A stretch of 64,000 bases of DNA. Origin: Alloyangia pacifica. GTDB lineage: Bacteria; Pseudomonadota; Alphaproteobacteria; Rhodobacterales; Rhodobacteraceae. The stretch lies in NCBI RefSeq assembly GCF_003111685.1, contig NZ_CP022189.1:2620001-2684000 (forward strand). Direction: 5' to 3'. How positions within the stretch are numbered: position 1 is the stretch's first letter; every line of letters begins with the position of its first letter. The notes under the pieces were generated by a model. The model saw only the letters and a program-made list of their open reading frames with translations. It did not search any database and was not told where the DNA came from. Shown here one piece after another: positions 1 through 8,191 of this stretch. The translations under genes and the position numbers were made by a program.

Positions 1-135
1 CTCCTCGGGAATGGCCTCATACCACTCCTCGGTATTGCTGAACTCTGGGTCGACATCGAAGACCACGCCGCGGAACGGGTGCTTGCGATGGCGGACGACC
101 TGGCCCAGATGATATTTCGCGCGCGCTGTGTGCAT
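1..135 (-). CDS. hspQ: Heat shock protein HspQ (N-terminal 45 residues; cut by window edge)
   Basis: Read on the minus strand from an ATG at 135, this gives a protein opening MHTARAKYHLGQVVRHRKHP and continuing FRGVVFDVDPEF, the N-terminal pattern of the HspQ family (hemimethylated-DNA-binding/YccV type). In Escherichia coli HspQ is a small heat-shock protein that acts as a Lon specificity factor. The strong AGAGGTGA ribosome binding site just upstream supports this start. The C-terminal part lies beyond base 1. The gene is divergent from the lipoprotein gene at 358. Identification rests on family pattern only. Confidence 0.85.
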   Translation of the reverse strand, partial: MHTARAKYHLGQVVRHRKHPFRGVVFDVDPEFSNTEEWYEAIPEE

Positions 136-262
136 GTTCACCTCTGAGAACAATTTTTGACATTTTTGCGGCAATAAGTCCAATGCCTTGCCGGGCATCG
201 GAGGAAACACACTGTGAACACCGGGCCGACAGTATGGCAGAGATCCGCCGACCCGAGGTGAA

Positions 263-276
263 GGAATTGTGATTCC
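263..276. promoter_or_regulatory. Palindrome in the hspQ/transglycosylase divergent promoter region
   Basis: GGAATTGTGATTCC forms a perfect inverted repeat (GGAAT, four-base spacer, ATTCC) inside the 222-bp gap between hspQ and the lipoprotein gene at 358. A symmetric site in a divergent intergenic region could be an operator. No regulator is identified and short palindromes occur by chance. Confidence 0.25.
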
Positions 277-357
277 AACGCGGGTGGCTTTGCGGTAAAA
301 TCCCTGTCAACAAAAGGCAAAAAGACTTCCAGAAGAGCAGAAAAAAGCGAGAGGCAG

Positions 358-954
358 ATGAGCAGATGGCTTCGCGCGGCGACGCTGGTGTTGTTGGCCG
401 CGTCCTGCGGAGGCGGCGGTGCAGGCCGCGCCCCGAACAATCTTGAAGACGCATGCGCCATCATACGTGAGCGACCCCAGTATATCCGCGCGTTCCGCGA
501 CGCGGAGCGCAAATGGGGTGTGCCGGTGCATGTGCAGATGGCGACGATCTATCAGGAAAGCAAATTCATCTCGGACGCGCGGACCCCGTTCCGCTATGCG
601 CTCGGGGTGATTCCCTATGGCCGGCAAAGCTCGGCCTTCGGGTACAGCCAGGCGCTGGACGGCACCTGGGACGAATACCTCGAGGAAACCGGCCGCTGGC
701 GCGCCGACCGCGACGACATCCGCGACGCGACGGATTTCATGGGCTGGTACATGGCCGGCAGCCGCGATCGGCTGGGAATCAGTCTGCGCGACGCACGCAA
801 CCAATACCTTGCCTATCACGAGGGCCGGGGCGGCTTCTCGCGCGGGACCTACAACAGCAAGTCCTGGCTGCTGCGCGTGGCCGAGGACGTGGGCAACCGC
901 GCCGTGGTCTACGAGGTGCAGCTGGCCAATTGCCGGCAGGCGCGCCGCTGGTGA
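358..954 (+). CDS. Lytic transglycosylase (SLT-fold) lipoprotein
   Basis: The 198-residue product starts with a signal sequence ending in a lipobox (LLAASC, lipidated Cys17), so it should be anchored in a membrane facing the periplasm. Residues about 50-180 resemble the SLT transglycosylase fold: VQMATIYQESKF carries the likely catalytic Glu67, followed by an AFGYSQALDGTW segment typical of the family. Such enzymes cleave the MurNAc-GlcNAc bond of peptidoglycan to form 1,6-anhydro ends. It is short for a transglycosylase and has no other domain. The gene stands alone, ends in a hairpin at 976-1000, and faces lolA. The exact substrate is inferred. Confidence 0.75.
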   Translation: MSRWLRAATLVLLAASCGGGGAGRAPNNLEDACAIIRERPQYIRAFRDAERKWGVPVHVQMATIYQESKFISDARTPFRYALGVIPYGRQSSAFGYSQALDGTWDEYLEETGRWRADRDDIRDATDFMGWYMAGSRDRLGISLRDARNQYLAYHEGRGGFSRGTYNSKSWLLRVAEDVGNRAVVYEVQLANCRQARRW

Positions 955-975
955 GCCAGCGCCAAGGAAACGCGA

Positions 976-1000
976 AAGGCCGGGCCCTGCGCCCGGCCTT
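976..1000. terminator. Hairpin between convergent transglycosylase and lolA genes
   Basis: A perfect 10-bp stem (AAGGCCGGGC / GCCCGGCCTT) with a CCTGC loop lies 22 bases after the stop of the gene ending at 954. The T-run is weak on the plus side, and an A-run precedes the stem, so it could serve both converging genes. Confidence 0.55.
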
Positions 1001-1038
1001 CTGCGTCTTGGCGATGATGCGGGGCCCCTGGGGCCGCC

Positions 1039-1620
1039 TTATTTCACCCGATTCACGTCGAAGACGGAGTTCGGCAGCTGCGCATTGCTCAGCGCGCCGA
1101 GCACGACGGTGGTCTTGGCGCCATTGCCATCGGTGATCACCCATTGCCGCAGCTGCACCGGGTTCGCGGTGAACTTCATCTGGATCGAGCCGCGATCCGG
1201 ATGCTGCGGGTCCTGCGCGGTCACCGTGGTGGCGGTGCCGTCATATCCGTGACCGGTCACCATGCCTGCGCGGCCGAGGTTGACGTTGCGGTCGAGGATG
1301 ATCGACAGCGGTGTCTGGCTCAGCGGGTAGGTTTCGGGCTGCCCGCCCAGCTTCTTGTCAAAGACATAGACCGCCCCCGCCCAGGCCAGCACGAGCGCCT
1401 GGTCCGGCGGATTGTATTCGAAGCGCACCTTGCCCGGGCGCTTGATCGAGATCGTGCCGGTCGAGATCGAGCCGTCGCCGTTGATCTGGGTGAACTGTCC
1501 TTTCGCGGACTGGATCGAGTTCAGGTACTGGGACACCTCGCCCAGCGAGAGCTTCTGCGCCGCCGCCGGCAGCGTGGTGAGCACCAGCGCCGTGAGCGCG
1601 GCGATGAGAGTGCGGATCAT
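1039..1620 (-). CDS. lolA: Outer-membrane lipoprotein carrier protein LolA
   Basis: The 193-residue periplasmic protein has a signal peptide of about 21 residues (ending PAAAQ). The body has the LolA pattern: LGEVSQYLNSIQSAKGQFTQ, GTISIKRPGKVRFEY and a C-terminal LPNSVFDVNRVK. LolA takes lipoproteins from the LolCDE complex and carries them through the periplasm to the outer membrane. It lies downstream of ftsK on the same strand, but 295 bases and a long palindrome separate the two, so it probably has its own promoter in 1621-1820. Length and motifs fit the family. Confidence 0.9.
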   Translation of the reverse strand: MIRTLIAALTALVLTTLPAAAQKLSLGEVSQYLNSIQSAKGQFTQINGDGSISTGTISIKRPGKVRFEYNPPDQALVLAWAGAVYVFDKKLGGQPETYPLSQTPLSIILDRNVNLGRAGMVTGHGYDGTATTVTAQDPQHPDRGSIQMKFTANPVQLRQWVITDGNGAKTTVVLGALSNAQLPNSVFDVNRVK

Positions 1621-1770
1621 TCTTCAGGTCCTTCTGGCCGTGGTCTGCCCGACTGTCGCACACCGCGTCGCGGCTATGCGATATCACGCAGGCGTTGAAG
1701 CCTATCTAGGGCTTGAGACGGGGCGATCAAAGCCCCCGCCTCGGCCCGGTGGCGCAGCTCCGCGCAAGAC

Positions 1771-1830
1771 GGGGGACTCCGGCCCCGCCCTGCGGGCGCT
1801 TCCCGGGGGTAGGCGCACATAGAAGAAGAG
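1771..1830. repeat. Degenerate intergenic repeat, copy 1 (Rhodobacteraceae-type)
   Basis: This block runs from a GGGGG tract through a C/G-rich hairpin to a GCGCACATAGAAGAAG tail. It aligns loosely with the better-formed element at 8038-8098. I recall elements of this shape (G-run, C-run, then a short AT-rich tail ending in AGAAGAAG) between genes in Rhodobacteraceae genomes. Classification is by memory and by similarity within this window. Confidence 0.35.
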
Positions 1831-1860
1831 GCCCGGGAGCGCGCGCTCCCGGGCCTCTTC
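1825..1860. terminator. Perfect 36-bp palindrome between ftsK and lolA
   Basis: GAAGAGGCCCGGGAGCGC is followed directly by its exact reverse complement, giving an 18-bp perfect arm. TCTTTT follows on the plus side and TTCTTCT-like bases follow on the minus side. It lies 55 bases past the ftsK stop and could terminate ftsK transcripts, although the T-run is better on the strand with no obvious upstream gene. Confidence 0.5.
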
Positions 1861-1915
1861 TCTTTTCAGATACGCAGGTCCCTGAGGGGCCACAGGCGTG
1901 GCGCCGGGACAGAAC

Positions 1916-4900
1916 TCACTGCTCGGGGACGAGGATCTCGCGCTTGCCGACGTGGTTGGCCGACGAGACGACGCCCTCGTCCTCCATCTGCTCCACCAGA
2001 CGCGCGGCCTTGTTGTAGCCGATGCCGAGCTTGCGCTGGATGTAGGACGTCGAGCACTTGCGGTCCTTGACGACTATGGCCACCGCCTGGTCGTAGAGCG
2101 CATCCTCGCCGTCGGTGTTGCCACCGGTGTTGAGACCCAGCACCGCGTCGATATTCTCGGCCTTCTCGTCGTCCGGGCCCTGCACCACGCCGTTGACGTA
2201 TTCGGGCGGGCCGAAGGCCTTGAGGTGGTTCACCACCTCCTCGACCTCTTCGTCGCTCACAAAAGGACCGTGGCAGCGGGTGATGCGCGCGCCGCCAGCC
2301 ATGTAGAGCATGTCGCCCATGCCCAGCAGCTGCTCGGCGCCCATCTCGCCGAGGATGGTGCGGCTGTCGATCTTCGAGGTCACCTGGAAGGAGATCCGGG
2401 TCGGGAAGTTGGCCTTGATGGTGCCGGTGATCACGTCCACCGAGGGGCGCTGCGTGGCCATGATCAGGTGAATACCCGAGGCACGGGCCATCTGCGCGAG
2501 GCGCTGGATGCAGGCCTCGATCTCCTTGCCCGCGACCATCATCAGGTCGGCCATCTCGTCGACGATGACGACGATGTAGGGCATCTTGCGCGGCTCGAAC
2601 TCCTCCGTCTCGAACACCGGCTCGCCGGTCTCGTCGTCGAAGCCGGTCTGGACGGTGCGCTTGAACATCTCGCCCTTCTTCAGCGCCTCGGCGACGCGCC
2701 CGTTGTAGCCGTCGATGTTGCGCACGCCCATCTTTGACATCTTGCGGTAGCGGTCTTCCATCTCGCCCACCACCCACTTGAGCGCCACGACGGCCTTCTT
2801 GGGGTCGGTGACGACGGGACTCAGCAGGTGCGGGATGCCGTCGTAGACGGACAGTTCCAGCATCTTGGGGTCGATCATCACCAGCCGCAGATCCTCGGGG
2901 GTCAGCTTGTAGAGCAGCGACAGGATCATCGTGTTGATCGCCACCGACTTGCCCGAGCCGGTGGTGCCGGCGATCAGCAGGTGCGGCATCTTGGCGAGGT
3001 TCGCCACGACCGGATCGCCGCCGATGTCCTTGCCGAGCGCCAGCGGCAGGCGCTGCGTGCCGTTATCGTAGTCGCGGCTCGAGAGGATCTCGCGGAACGA
3101 GACCATCTCGCGCTTGTCGTTGGGAAGTTCGATGCCGATCACCGAGCGGCCCGGCACGGTCGAGACGCGCGCCGAAAGCGCCGACATCGAGCGCGCGATG
3201 TCGTCGGCGAGGCCTATGACACGGCTCGCCTTGAGGCCCGGCGCGGGCTCGAGCTCGTACATGGTGACCACGGGACCGGGGCGGACCGAGACGATCTCGC
3301 CCTTCACGCCGTAGTCGTCGAGCACCGATTCCAGCATCCGCGCGTTCTCTTCCAGCGCCTCATCCGAGAGCACATGACGCTCGATGTTCTCTGCGCTGGC
3401 CAAGAGGTGCAGCGGCGGCAGCTCGTAGTCGATGGTGTTCTCGGTGAAATGCAGCGCCGGCTGTGCCTCGGCCTGGGCGCGGCGCGAGGGCTGCATCGGC
3501 TTGGGCTCGGGTTTCTGCACCACCTTGCGGGGCTGGGCGACCGGAATGTCCGGGCGTGAGGCGCCATCGCTGGACCAGCTCTGGACGTAATCCTCCTCGT
3601 CGCCCTCCTCGTCGAGGTCGTAGTCGCGGGACGCCGCCTCCACGTAGCCGTCGCCGTAGCCATCGTCATCGCCGTCGGAGGTGAAATCGTCCGAATAGTC
3701 GTCCTCGGCAAAATCTTCTTCGGCAAGCGGCTGCGCGGCGTAGCGATCCTCGGCACGGGGCCGGGCCGCCGGAACGGGCTGCGCGCCATAGGCCGCAGCG
3801 GCCTCGTCGCCGTAATCGTCAAAGTCACGGTAGTCATCGAAGCCCTGCGCGCCTGCACCGGCCTCTGCCAGAGCGTCATAGGGATCCTCGGCGTGAGTGA
3901 AGGGCGCGGGGCCCGAGGCCTGGGCATAGCCCTGCCGCGCGGCCAAGTGCTCGGGCGCCGGCGGCACGGCCCGCGAGGCGGTGAGCGGCGGCTCGGGCGG
4001 CAGTTCCTGCGCCGCTTGCGCGGCGGTCAGCGGCGGCTCGGCGCGCAAGAGCTGCGTCGGCTTGTAGATCAGCGGCGCCGGGCCACGGCCGCGGCCCTTG
4101 GTCAGCGGCTTGCTAGGGTCCTCGGTGCGGCTCGAACTGCCGAAGGAGGGCATGGAGGGACGCCGGCGGCTCTTCACCGCGTGGGCGATCTTGGCGCGGA
4201 TCCGGTCCTCGCCATTGTCGGGTTCGATCGGCAAGAGCTCGACCTCGTCGTCATAATAGGGTTCGGGATCCGGCTCGACCCGGCGGGTGATGCGGGCCAG
4301 AAGGCCTGGCTTCTTCACCGGCTCGGGTGCCGGGCGCGGGGTGGGTGCGGGGGCGGGCGCCGGTGCGGCGGCCTGCTCCCATGCCTGCATCTGCGCGTAG
4401 GCATAGGCATCGTCCTCGTCGAGCAGCTCGGGCTCTTCGGGTTCCAGCTCGAGCGGCGGCGGGGCGGCTCGGCGCACCCGCGAGACCGGGCGCGGCGCCT
4501 GCACCGGTGGCTCGGGATCATAGTCTTGCGGGTCGTAGTCCTGCGCCTGCTCGGTGTCGCCATAGCGCGTGGCGGCCCAGGCCTCCGCCTCGGCGGCTTC
4601 CTCGGCGCGGCGGGCGCGGCGGTCGGAATGGGCGGCCTGCGCCTTGTGCGCGGCGGCCATCGCGCCGCCGGCCCCACGGCCCAGCAGGTTCAGCAGCGAG
4701 GCATAGGACATGATCAGCCCGACCAGCAGGAACCGCGCAACGTTTTGCAATTCAAGCTTGGTGAAGCCCAGAACGAAAGCCCCCAGCGCGAGCAGGCCAA
4801 CGCCCAGAAGCACGGTCAGCAGTTTCAGCCCGAAGCCCGCGCTCAGAGGCAGGATGCCGAGCGCCGTGCCCATCATCATGTCCCCGAAAAGCCCGCCGAG

Positions 4901-5317
4901 CCCGAAGCTGTGGGTCCATTCCGGGCCGGTGGTGAGCCCGGCGGCATAGACCGAGGCCAGCGCGATCCAGATCGGCGCGAAGACGACGCGCGAGAGCGCG
5001 CGGTCGTCACCGCGGTGCAGGGCGAAGCGCACGCCCCAGACCAGCAGCACCAGCGCGATCCCCCAGCTGCCGAGGCCGACGATCATGAAAAGCGGCGCGG
5101 CGATCGAGGCGCCGAGCCGGCCGAGCCAGTTCTGCACCGGCGCGTCGGTAGCCGAGAGCCACGACGGATCGTCCGGCGTGTAGGACCCGATCATCGCAGC
5201 CGCCAGAAGGCCGAGAACGATCAGGGCGATGCCGCCGAGCTCCCTGCCCCGCTTCTCGATCGCGGCCTGCATGTTGCTGTCGAAGAGCGGGTCGCGCCCC
5301 TTCACCTGATATGCCAT
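1916..5317 (-). CDS. ftsK: DNA translocase FtsK
   Basis: The 1133-residue septal DNA pump has an N-terminal membrane domain (about residues 25-210, four or more hydrophobic segments). A very long low-complexity linker rich in Pro, Ala, Asp and Glu follows (about 215-640). The RecA-like motor has Walker A GTTGSGKS near residue 783 and a Walker B at [12 protein letters not shown]. The C-terminal gamma winged helix (about 1070-1133, [20 protein letters not shown]) reads polar KOPS DNA. FtsK moves the chromosome terminus through the closing septum and activates XerCD at dif. The linker makes it longer than many alphaproteobacterial FtsK proteins. It is followed by lolA and preceded by the dapC-like gene on the same strand. 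Confidence 0.97.
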   Translation of the reverse strand: MAYQVKGRDPLFDSNMQAAIEKRGRELGGIALIVLGLLAAAMIGSYTPDDPSWLSATDAPVQNWLGRLGASIAAPLFMIVGLGSWGIALVLLVWGVRFALHRGDDRALSRVVFAPIWIALASVYAAGLTTGPEWTHSFGLGGLFGDMMMGTALGILPLSAGFGLKLLTVLLGVGLLALGAFVLGFTKLELQNVARFLLVGLIMSYASLLNLLGRGAGGAMAAAHKAQAAHSDRRARRAEEAAEAEAWAATRYGDTEQAQDYDPQDYDPEPPVQAPRPVSRVRRAAPPPLELEPEEPELLDEDDAYAYAQMQAWEQAAAPAPAPAPTPRPAPEPVKKPGLLARITRRVEPDPEPYYDDEVELLPIEPDNGEDRIRAKIAHAVKSRRRPSMPSFGSSSRTEDPSKPLTKGRGRGPAPLIYKPTQLLRAEPPLTAAQAAQELPPEPPLTASRAVPPAPEHLAARQGYAQASGPAPFTHAEDPYDALAEAGAGAQGFDDYRDFDDYGDEAAAAYGAQPVPAARPRAEDRYAAQPLAEEDFAEDDYSDDFTSDGDDDGYGDGYVEAASRDYDLDEEGDEEDYVQSWSSDGASRPDIPVAQPRKVVQKPEPKPMQPSRRAQAEAQPALHFTENTIDYELPPLHLLASAENIERHVLSDEALEENARMLESVLDDYGVKGEIVSVRPGPVVTMYELEPAPGLKASRVIGLADDIARSMSALSARVSTVPGRSVIGIELPNDKREMVSFREILSSRDYDNGTQRLPLALGKDIGGDPVVANLAKMPHLLIAGTTGSGKSVAINTMILSLLYKLTPEDLRLVMIDPKMLELSVYDGIPHLLSPVVTDPKKAVVALKWVVGEMEDRYRKMSKMGVRNIDGYNGRVAEALKKGEMFKRTVQTGFDDETGEPVFETEEFEPRKMPYIVVIVDEMADLMMVAGKEIEACIQRLAQMARASGIHLIMATQRPSVDVITGTIKANFPTRISFQVTSKIDSRTILGEMGAEQLLGMGDMLYMAGGARITRCHGPFVSDEEVEEVVNHLKAFGPPEYVNGVVQGPDDEKAENIDAVLGLNTGGNTDGEDALYDQAVAIVVKDRKCSTSYIQRKLGIGYNKAARLVEQMEDEGVVSSANHVGKREILVPEQ

Positions 5318-5338
5318 CGCTCGCCTCGTCGTTTTTTC

Positions 5339-6520
5339 TTATTGCCCGTACAGGCAGTCCCGGATCCGGCTCAGCCCGCGTTCGGTTTCCTCGCGGGGGG
5401 CCACCAGTGCCACGCGCAGGAACCCCTTCCCCGGATTTCCTGCCTCGGTGTCACGCGAAAGGTAGGCGCCCGGCAGCACGCGCACGCCGGTCTCTTTCCA
5501 GAGCTTCAGCGCCGCGGCTTCGCCATCCTCGACCGGCAGCCAGAGGAAGAACCCCGCCTGCGGCGGCATATAGCCCGGCACGTTGCCGAAGATGCGGTCC
5601 GCCAGCTCGAACTTCTCGAGATAGAGGGCGCGGTTCTCTTCCACATGCGTCTCGTCGGCCCAGGCCCGCTCGGACACGCGCTGCACGGGCAAGGGCAGCG
5701 GCGCGCCGGCAAAGGACCGGTGCTGCTTGATCCGGCGCAGGCTCTCGGGCCCGCCCGCCACGAATCCCGAGCGCAGCCCGGGCAGGTTCGAGCGCTTCGA
5801 CAGCGAGTGGAAGATCACCACCCGCTCGGGATCGGCGCCCATTTCGCTCGCCACCTGCAGCGCGCCCATTGGGGCCTCGCCGCGATAGATCTCGGAGTAG
5901 CACTCATCCGCGAGGATCTGGAAATCATGTTTCTCGCCAAGCGCGATCAGCGTCTGCCAGTAGCCTTGGTCGGCCACGGCGCCCTGCGGGTTGGCGGGCG
6001 AGCAAAGGTAGACCAGCGCAGTGCGGGCGAGAACGTCCTCGGGCAGACCCGCGATGTCGGGCAGATGGCCGGTCGCCTCGGTCGCGTTCACATAGACCGG
6101 CTCGGCGCCGACCGAGAGTCCGGCCACTGCGTAGACCTGGTAGAAGGGGTTTGGCATCACCACCAGCGGTTGCTGGCCGTTCTTGGTCTCCGGGCAGAGC
6201 GCCATGGCGGCATTGTAGAGCCCCTCGCGGGTGCCGTTCACCGTGCTCACCTGCGTGTCGGGATCGACGGTCACACCGTAGCGGCGGGCGATCCACGCGG
6301 CGATGGTGGCGCGCAGTTCCGGTGTGCCCTCGTTGGGCGGGTATTTGCCGAACTCATGAACCGACTCGGCCAGCACCTCGCCGACGAACGCCGGGAAGGC
6401 GTGCTTCGGCTCGCCGATGGTCATGTGGATGACCTCGCCGCCGGGCTCGAAGGAATCGAGCAACGCCCGCAGGCGCGGAAACGCGTAAGCCGGAAGGTTC
6501 GAAAACCGTTCGGGGAACAT
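5339..6520 (-). CDS. dapC: PLP-dependent aminotransferase, probable succinyldiaminopimelate aminotransferase (DapC-like)
   Basis: This is a 393-residue class I/II fold-type I aminotransferase. I chose the ATG at 6520 (MFPERFSNLPAYAFPRLRAL) because residues upstream in the longer open frame are unlike the family. MTIGEPKHAFP and the Schiff-base lysine in HSLSKRSNLPGLRSGF are visible. The sequence resembles DapC, which transaminates N-succinyl-2-amino-6-oxopimelate in lysine and peptidoglycan diaminopimelate synthesis. The next gene upstream on the same strand encodes DapE, the following enzyme of the same pathway, which supports the role. Other aminotransferases of this subclass are possible. 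Confidence 0.8.
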   Translation of the reverse strand: MFPERFSNLPAYAFPRLRALLDSFEPGGEVIHMTIGEPKHAFPAFVGEVLAESVHEFGKYPPNEGTPELRATIAAWIARRYGVTVDPDTQVSTVNGTREGLYNAAMALCPETKNGQQPLVVMPNPFYQVYAVAGLSVGAEPVYVNATEATGHLPDIAGLPEDVLARTALVYLCSPANPQGAVADQGYWQTLIALGEKHDFQILADECYSEIYRGEAPMGALQVASEMGADPERVVIFHSLSKRSNLPGLRSGFVAGGPESLRRIKQHRSFAGAPLPLPVQRVSERAWADETHVEENRALYLEKFELADRIFGNVPGYMPPQAGFFLWLPVEDGEAAALKLWKETGVRVLPGAYLSRDTEAGNPGKGFLRVALVAPREETERGLSRIRDCLYGQ

Positions 6521-6740
6521 GCCAATACTGCCTCTGTAAGTCGGGATCGTATGCGCCCCGTTTGCGCCAGAGGATACGCAAGGCAACGGGCTTCGTCTAC
6601 CGCAACTCCACGCTGCGCGGGGGGCGTGGCAGGAATGTCGCAGCGCCGCAAAATTTTTGGCGCGCGGCGGCGCCAGGGAGAATTCCAATGTCACCCCGGC
6701 GACTTAGCGCGGCCCTGCCGTGGCGGAGGCCGGATGGGTA

Positions 6741-6788
6741 GGGAGCGAATCCCACCGCTCCCCGCGCCGGGCACCGGGTCCGGCGCGG
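6741..6788. terminator. Two tandem hairpins downstream of dapE
   Basis: GGGAGCG/CGCTCCC (6741-6762) and CCGCGCCGG/CCGGCGCGG (6762-6788) form two adjoining perfect stems of 7 and 9 bp. They lie 22 bases beyond the dapE stop in the 290-bp dapE-dapC gap. Neither is followed by a clear T-run on the minus strand. Otherwise the gap holds no gene I can support; the dapC promoter is presumably at 6530-6700. Confidence 0.4.
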
Positions 6789-6810
6789 CCTTTGACGGGC
6801 CCTTCCCGCC

Positions 6811-7953
6811 TCAGGCGAAATACTCGCGCAGCATCCGGGTGTAGATGGTCTTGAGCTGGGTGATCTGCGCCACTTCGACGTTCTCATCCACCTGGTGCAG
6901 CGTCTTGCCAACGAGGCCGAATTCGACCACCGGGCAGTGGTGCCGCACAAAACGCGCGTCCGAGGTGCCGCCGGTGGTCGAGAGCACCGGGGTGCGACCG
7001 GTCTCGGCCTCGACCGATTTCGCCACCAGGTCCGAGAGCGGCCCCGGCGGGGTCAGGAAGGCCTCGCCCGAGATCTTGATCTTCAGCTCGGTGCGGGTGC
7101 CGAACTCGGCATCGACCTTGGCCGTCTCGGCGCGCAGCCAGTCCGAGAGCGAGGCGCCGCTGTGGGTGTCGTTGAAGCGGATGTTGAGGGTGGCGCGGGT
7201 TTGCGCCGGCACGACGTTGGTTGCCGGGTTGCCGGTGTCGATGGTCACCACCGCCAGCGTCGAGGGGTCGAAATGATCGGTGCCCTCGTCGAGCACGTGG
7301 CTCGACAGCCGGTCCATCAGCCGCGCCATGGCCGGCATCGGGTTGAGCGCGCGGTGCAAGTAGGCCGAATGGCCCTGCTTGCCGGTCATGTTGAAATGCG
7401 CGTTCATCGAGCCGCGGCGGCCGATCTTCATCATGTCGCCCATCTCTTCGGGGCAGGTCGGCTCGCCGACGATGCAGAACGACATCTTCTCGCCCTCGGC
7501 CTCCATGTAGTCGAGCAGAGCCGTGGTGCCATCCAGCGCGTCCCCCTCCTCGTCGCCGGTGATGGTCAGGACGATGGCGCCCTCGGGCGGGGTCTCTTTC
7601 ACGAAGTCCACCGCCGCGGCGGCGAAGGCGGCGACGCCCGACTTCATGTCGGTCGCGCCGCGACCGTACATGATGCCGTCTTTCACCTCGGCGCCGAAGG
7701 GATCGACGGTCCAGGCGGCGAGATCGCCCACCGGCACAACGTCAGTGTGACCGTTGAAACCGAAGGTGCTGGCGTGGCCCTTCTCGCCCCAGCGGGCGAA
7801 GAGGTTGGACACCCCACCCCGATCGACCCGGGTGCAGGCAAAGCCCGCCGCTTCCAGCAGGCCCTGCAGCAGCAGCAGCGCGCCGCCCTCCTCGGGGGTG
7901 ACCGACGGGCAACGGATGAGGTCGGCTGTAAGCTGAACGGGATCGGTGGTCAT
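6811..7953 (-). CDS. dapE: Succinyl-diaminopimelate desuccinylase DapE
   Basis: The 380-residue M20-family zinc hydrolase starts at the ATG at 7953 ([20 protein letters not shown]), where family similarity begins. Zinc-ligand motifs are clear: [39 protein letters not shown] (general base and ligand glutamates) and the C-terminal [14 protein letters not shown]. It removes succinate from N-succinyl-LL-2,6-diaminopimelate, giving LL-diaminopimelate for lysine and cell-wall cross-links. It lies upstream of the dapC-like gene and is divergent from rnr. Length matches the family. Confidence 0.95.
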   Translation of the reverse strand: MTTDPVQLTADLIRCPSVTPEEGGALLLLQGLLEAAGFACTRVDRGGVSNLFARWGEKGHASTFGFNGHTDVVPVGDLAAWTVDPFGAEVKDGIMYGRGATDMKSGVAAFAAAAVDFVKETPPEGAIVLTITGDEEGDALDGTTALLDYMEAEGEKMSFCIVGEPTCPEEMGDMMKIGRRGSMNAHFNMTGKQGHSAYLHRALNPMPAMARLMDRLSSHVLDEGTDHFDPSTLAVVTIDTGNPATNVVPAQTRATLNIRFNDTHSGASLSDWLRAETAKVDAEFGTRTELKIKISGEAFLTPPGPLSDLVAKSVEAETGRTPVLSTTGGTSDARFVRHHCPVVEFGLVGKTLHQVDENVEVAQITQLKTIYTRMLREYFA

Positions 7954-8037
7954 GAGCGCATCTCCGGGCGTGGTTTGCCCTTGGCTACCGCGCGGCGCGC
8001 GCGCGTGCAAATGCGATGGCGGCGGCGAAGAGAAGAA

Positions 8038-8098
8038 GGGGGCTCTGCCCCCGCCGCCTGCCGCGGCTCCCCCGGGCTATTTATGTCCAGGCGAAGAG
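8038..8098. repeat. Intergenic repeat, copy 2 (Rhodobacteraceae-type)
   Basis: The GGGGGC-TCT-GCCCCC hairpin is followed by a second G/C dyad, then CCCCCGGGCTATTTATG and a GCGAAGAG tail. It lies between the divergent genes dapE and rnr, so it is not an ordinary terminator. Its layout matches an interspersed element I recall from Rhodobacteraceae intergenic DNA, and a decayed copy is at 1771-1830. Confidence 0.45.
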
Positions 8099-8191
8099 GC
8101 GGGCGCGGCGGCAAACCCGGCGGTTGCCGCAGAGGTGAGACCGCGAGAGAATCGCGATGACGCTGCCCGCCGCCCATGCTACGGCTGCGGC

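Noticed and set aside
1866..2777. 303-codon minus-strand frame inside the ftsK motor region
   Set aside because: It is the +1 frame of ftsK with low-complexity product; the ftsK frame is continuous, so there is no frameshift to explain.
3893..6844. 983-codon open frame on the plus strand opposite ftsK and the dapC-like gene
   Set aside because: Translation is Arg/His/Gly/Leu-rich with no family pattern. It is a codon-bias shadow of two clear minus-strand genes.
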